From contig NZ_QQWI01000001.1 of NCBI RefSeq assembly GCF_004125825.1, forward strand, positions 397,464-461,463: 64,000 bases of DNA, in the 5' to 3' direction. The position numbers and the translations under genes were made by a program. Each line of letters begins with the position of its first letter. Within the stretch, counting starts at the first letter, position 1. This document shows, in pieces, positions 61,450 through 64,000 of the stretch. The notes below the pieces were generated by a model that was not told where the DNA came from, did not search any database, and saw nothing but the letters and a program-made list of their open reading frames with translations. Origin of the DNA: Fusibacter sp. A1 (lineage in GTDB: Bacteria > Bacillota > Clostridia > Peptostreptococcales > Acidaminobacteraceae).

Positions 61450-63147
61450 TTACCAATCTATTCTTTTTGTAATAAAGTTAAAGTACTTAAGTTCACTTGG
61501 TATTCCAACCATGTTTCCATGGGTATAGCCATTATCAAGCAGGGCAGAAAACTTTACTTCTTCATTAATAAATTGAATGAGTATTTCTTTTTCTTTGGTC
61601 ATGATTGGTAAATCATTAACTGCTTCAAGAAGAGCTTCTTTTCCTTCTTTGGTTAACATGAGTCTTCCAAATTCTATTTCATATTGTTCATCATCAGCAT
61701 TCACATAAATTCTAAATTCAAAACTAAAGTTTTGAGCATAGTCCACATCTGCTTGAACAAAGTCAAAGACTTCATGGTACTTACTGTTCTTTTTGAATGT
61801 TTTTACAAGGCTGCCATACTTGTTTTTAAGGACATCCGAAAATCCAAATCTAGTTTCTGATTCTTCGTAAGTAAAGTTACCATCTCTAACATCAAAACCA
61901 TTCTCATCAATCTTTTGTGGTAATTGATTTCTTGAGGTTCCTTTAGCATTAAATCCTACACCTTCTTCTGTAGTAATGGTATCACCTGTTAACAAATGCC
62001 ACCTAGTTGGTAAATTATTTTCATCAATAAAGCCAAGAATTTGCATTGGTCTATGGTCTCCAATGGTGTTATACCAATTGTAGGCCACTAAATTAATAAG
62101 AATTGGTCTTAGTGTACTTTTATTACCCTTTAAATCAATATGTTCAAAGCTTGACCCTTTGTAGATATCTCGCATGGTTACCATACTTAAATGTAAACCA
62201 TATTCATCTGAAATATATGCTGCTGGATTTTTATAGTACCTATTGATCCATAAGTCAAAAGCTACATCTTCTGAAAGTATGTCAGGATCATTGTTTTCAA
62301 CGAAGCCGTAGAACTGAAAACTTGAACTGTCTGATCCAGCATTTTTTTCTGAATAAGACACTAAATCAAATAAGGCTTCATGAGAAATCTCTTCGTAAGT
62401 AATTTGATTCTTAAGTAATTGCTCGTATGTCTGAATGTAAATGGGTTGAAAGTAGTCATGTTCCTGCAAATCATATTTTAACAATTCACCTTTGGTTTCA
62501 ACTGTTTTACCCATTGCCTTTAAATCTGATTCAATCATATGATTAACTAATTGATCAAGGGCATTAAATTTAGAGTACTGATCAATATTTAATACGCCGC
62601 CAACATATCCTCTTCCTGGAGCAATACTAAAAATGGACCTTGAAACCATTTCAAAAACATGTTTTCTTTTAAGTACTGGAGCCGTTTCGCCTTCTAGTGA
62701 ATAAATTTTATGTTTATACTTTGCAATGCTACTTGCATTAGCATAGTCTACTTCATAGCCAACATTGTTCACTAAAAACTTACAAACTTGCTGATAAGTT
62801 AACTTAGCTGTTGGACTAAACTTACCACCACCTGTACCACTTGTAAGTCCCAAATGATTTACTGCTTCTATGTACTTATAAGACCAACGATCTTTTGCTA
62901 CATCAGAAAAAGTTGGTGTTTCAGGTAGCTCTGGTATAGATTCATAGATTGCAATTTTCATCAGAATTTTCATAAATTCTTCTCTGGTTATTGGGTCTTC
63001 TTCTCTTAAGTCCCCATTGGCATCACCATTTATAATGCCGAGTTCCTTTAAGTGATAACCATAGGTTTTTTCACTTCCATCGGCAAATGGCAAAAGAGTT
63101 ACCATTAATACTACTAGTAAAACAAGTACTATTTGTTGACGTTTCAT
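61450..63147 (-). CDS. Secreted S-layer homology (SLH) domain protein
   Basis: ATG 63147 follows GGGGGAG by 4 bp; a longer start at 63162 is less likely. The 565-residue protein has a signal peptide (KRQQIVLVLLVVLMVTLLPF, cleavage near residue 25) and then two SLH-type repeats (LKELGIINGDANGDLREEDP, ITREEFMKI; FSDVAKDRWSYKYIEAVNHL, GLTSGTGGGKFSPTAKLTYQ) that bind cell-wall polymers. The remaining 400 residues form a domain I do not recognise, with many aromatic and acidic residues. It has higher A+T than the metabolic genes and lies in the accessory end of the window. Confidence 0.87.
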   Translation of the reverse strand: MKRQQIVLVLLVVLMVTLLPFADGSEKTYGYHLKELGIINGDANGDLREEDPITREEFMKILMKIAIYESIPELPETPTFSDVAKDRWSYKYIEAVNHLGLTSGTGGGKFSPTAKLTYQQVCKFLVNNVGYEVDYANASSIAKYKHKIYSLEGETAPVLKRKHVFEMVSRSIFSIAPGRGYVGGVLNIDQYSKFNALDQLVNHMIESDLKAMGKTVETKGELLKYDLQEHDYFQPIYIQTYEQLLKNQITYEEISHEALFDLVSYSEKNAGSDSSSFQFYGFVENNDPDILSEDVAFDLWINRYYKNPAAYISDEYGLHLSMVTMRDIYKGSSFEHIDLKGNKSTLRPILINLVAYNWYNTIGDHRPMQILGFIDENNLPTRWHLLTGDTITTEEGVGFNAKGTSRNQLPQKIDENGFDVRDGNFTYEESETRFGFSDVLKNKYGSLVKTFKKNSKYHEVFDFVQADVDYAQNFSFEFRIYVNADDEQYEIEFGRLMLTKEGKEALLEAVNDLPIMTKEKEILIQFINEEVKFSALLDNGYTHGNMVGIPSELKYFNFITKRIDW

Positions 63148-63430
63148 ACTACTCCCCCTCATCCTCTTTCATGAATCTACTTGAATAGTATAACATAATA
63201 AGTTCATCAAACCTTGTAAAATTCACTTTAGTTGTCCAAAAGTACATCTTACTAGTTAGCCCTTTAAATGCATATTTTCTTTTGCTAGGATACAGTTAAG
63301 GCTGTTTAAAAACTCACCACACGGGTCCAACTCCTACATCAATCTTTTGCAGGCCTAAACTACTAATGTTCTACAGTACAATCATTATACACTTTTACGT
63401 CTATTTACTTCAATAATACATAAAAATGTA

Positions 63431-63661
63431 TTATCGGAACTGCTCTTTAAAGTCATTGCCGATAGAGCTGAGAAGAAAAGTGTCATAATATCAACGAATC
63501 TGAAATTCTCAGATTGGACTGAGCTGTTTGAGAATGAAACAATGGTAGCAGCATTGATTGACAGGTTGACCTTTAGGTCACATGTATTAAACATGAATGG
63601 AACCTCTTATAGAAGAGAGCATTCGGCACCTCAAATCGAGGAGGTGAACAATCATGTATAA
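63431..63661 (+). pseudogene. C-terminal remnant of IS21-type IstB ATPase
   Basis: From 63431 to the stop at 63661 the plus frame encodes 76 residues that match the end of IstB: LSELLFKVIADRAEKKSVII, STNLKFSDWTELFENETMVA, ALIDRLTFRSHVLNMNGTSY. The Asn of the sensor-like STNL and the RLTFRSHVLN motif are hallmarks of IstB/DnaC-like helper ATPases. The Walker A and B parts and the whole of istA are missing upstream, so the gene is broken. Confidence 0.85.
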
Positions 63662-63839
63662 ACCACAAGCACCGGATATCGAGTTGGAAACTTGCCTTGA
63701 GCAGCTGAAAGCGGCCTACTCAGAAGTCAAAGGTGACAATGAACGTTTGCAGTCTTATGCAGATCTTCTTCAGGCAATACTCGAATACCATAAGATTGAT
63801 TATCCGGCTTTCGAGTCTCCAGAAGAACAGAACTTTTAG
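63654..63839 (+). CDS. Small coiled-coil protein coupled to istB
   Basis: The 61-residue frame starts at ATG 63654, eight bases before the istB stop ends (ATGTATAA), with a strong GAGGAGGTG ribosome binding site inside istB. The product is acidic and helical (LETCLEQLKAAYSEVKGDNE, RLQSYADLLQAILEYHKIDY), consistent with a short coiled coil. I do not know a function. The translational coupling shows it belongs to the IS21-type element and not to host genes. It appears intact although istB is broken. Confidence 0.65.
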   Translation: MYKPQAPDIELETCLEQLKAAYSEVKGDNERLQSYADLLQAILEYHKIDYPAFESPEEQNF

Positions 63840-63846
63840 TTTATTA

Positions 63847-63882
63847 TTAGGGAAATCTCAGTAATGACTTTTCCCTAATTTT
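63847..63882 (+). terminator. Terminator after the small IS gene
   Basis: Stem TTAGGGAAA/TTTCCCTAA around a 14-base loop, followed by TTTTA. Confidence 0.75.
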
Positions 63883-63890
63883 ATACAGTC

Positions 63891-64000
63891 AGTGGTAAAC
63901 AAATTCGTGAGCGTTATCAGATTAATGGTAAACGAATTGATGATCACTAGTGGTAAAGAAATTCATGAGCGAGTGGTAAACTTTTTCATTGACATTCACA
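63891..64000. repeat. Four GTGGTAAA repeats at the IS21-type right end
   Basis: Copies start at 63891 (AGTGGTAAACAAATTCGTGA), 63924 (AATGGTAAACGAATTGATGA), 63949 (AGTGGTAAAGAAATTCATGA) and 63972 (AGTGGTAAACTTTTTCATTG). Repeats inside the ends are typical of IS21 elements, where the IstA transposase binds several sites. Confidence 0.75.

Larger units (their letters stand above)
63431..64000 (+). mobile_element. Decayed IS21-family element, right end
   Basis: It consists of the istB 3' end, a coupled small gene, a terminator hairpin and a block of GTGGTAAA repeats that ends with TTTTTCATTGACATTCACA at the window edge. The terminal CA agrees with IS21 ends (TG...CA). The left half of the element is absent in 63148-63430, where no istA sequence is recognised. 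The exact right boundary may lie at or just beyond 64000. Confidence 0.72.

Noticed and set aside
63290..63330. GGCTGTTTAAAAACTC-like sequence as the end of another insertion element
   Set aside because: It resembles some IS termini, but no partner repeat or transposase was found.
63385..63594. A 69-residue minus-strand frame
   Set aside because: It is the reverse shadow of the istB remnant, which has clear family motifs on the plus strand.

Overview
The window looks like chromosomal DNA of an anaerobic, amino-acid-using member of the Clostridia (Firmicutes); a Fusibacter- or Acidaminobacter-like organism is my inference from gene content only. The grounds are AGGAGG ribosome binding sites before nearly every gene, sigma-A type promoters, T-box leaders, DegS/DegU, LuxS, bactofilin, formate-tetrahydrofolate ligase, [FeFe]-hydrogenase maturases, a FAD-dependent thymidylate synthase homologue, and several routes for breaking down threonine, histidine and peptides. 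Most genes lie on the minus strand in short transcription units, each closed by a clear hairpin-plus-U-tract terminator.

Layout. 1-2.1 kb: end of an ABC export system (partial FtsX/MacB-like permease, ATPase) under a TetR regulator with a striking triple palindromic operator. 2.3-8.6 kb: HAD phosphatase, RluD-type pseudouridine synthase, a conserved unknown, FabI, oligoendopeptidase F and threonine aldolase. 8.9-16.3 kb: long glutamine synthetase-like enzyme, AlbA_2 regulator, M18 aminopeptidase, DegS/DegU, CheW, DUF896. 16.3-20 kb: histidine ammonia-lyase and YgiQ radical SAM protein. 20-26.8 kb: a three-gene operon coding for MarR, a 1785-residue pseudokinase/AAA/TPR/GAF/GGDEF/GAF protein, and LacI. 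27.2-32.9 kb: M23 peptidase plus bactofilin, S1 protein plus a two-domain ThyX homologue, MgtC, and an NlpC/P60-like protein. 33-36.3 kb: serS and asnS, each behind its own T-box leader. 36.4-41.3 kb: membrane GGDEF protein and a BTAD-luxS-EamA operon. 41.4-50.8 kb: fhs, cheV, tdh-kbl, nfo-queG-like, and a winged-helix regulator with a membrane SpoIIE phosphatase. 51-56.4 kb: nucleoside kinase and a likely operon GNAT-RluA-HEPN protein-two signal peptidases. 56.5-59.5 kb: attenuator-like leader, TM1266-like regulator, hydE, hydG. 59.5-64 kb: an AT-rich accessory end with a frameshifted TPR gene, a truncated DUF2971 gene, an SLH surface protein and the right end of a decayed IS21-type element.

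Metabolic logic. Peptidases (PepF, M18) feed amino acids to threonine aldolase, Tdh/Kbl (threonine to glycine plus acetyl-CoA) and HutH. Glycine-derived one-carbon units can pass through Fhs, and excess electrons can leave through the hydrogenase that HydE/HydG help to build. Signalling is rich: two GGDEF proteins with intact catalytic and inhibitory motifs, CheW/CheV, DegS/DegU, LuxS and a SpoIIE phosphatase.

The strongest candidates for something undescribed are the MarR-giant protein-LacI operon, the stand-alone Csm6-type HEPN protein coupled to tandem signal peptidases, the ThyX homologue with its active-site motif split between two halves, and the leader RNA ahead of the hydrogenase maturation genes. 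All calls come from reading the sequence; no database search was run.
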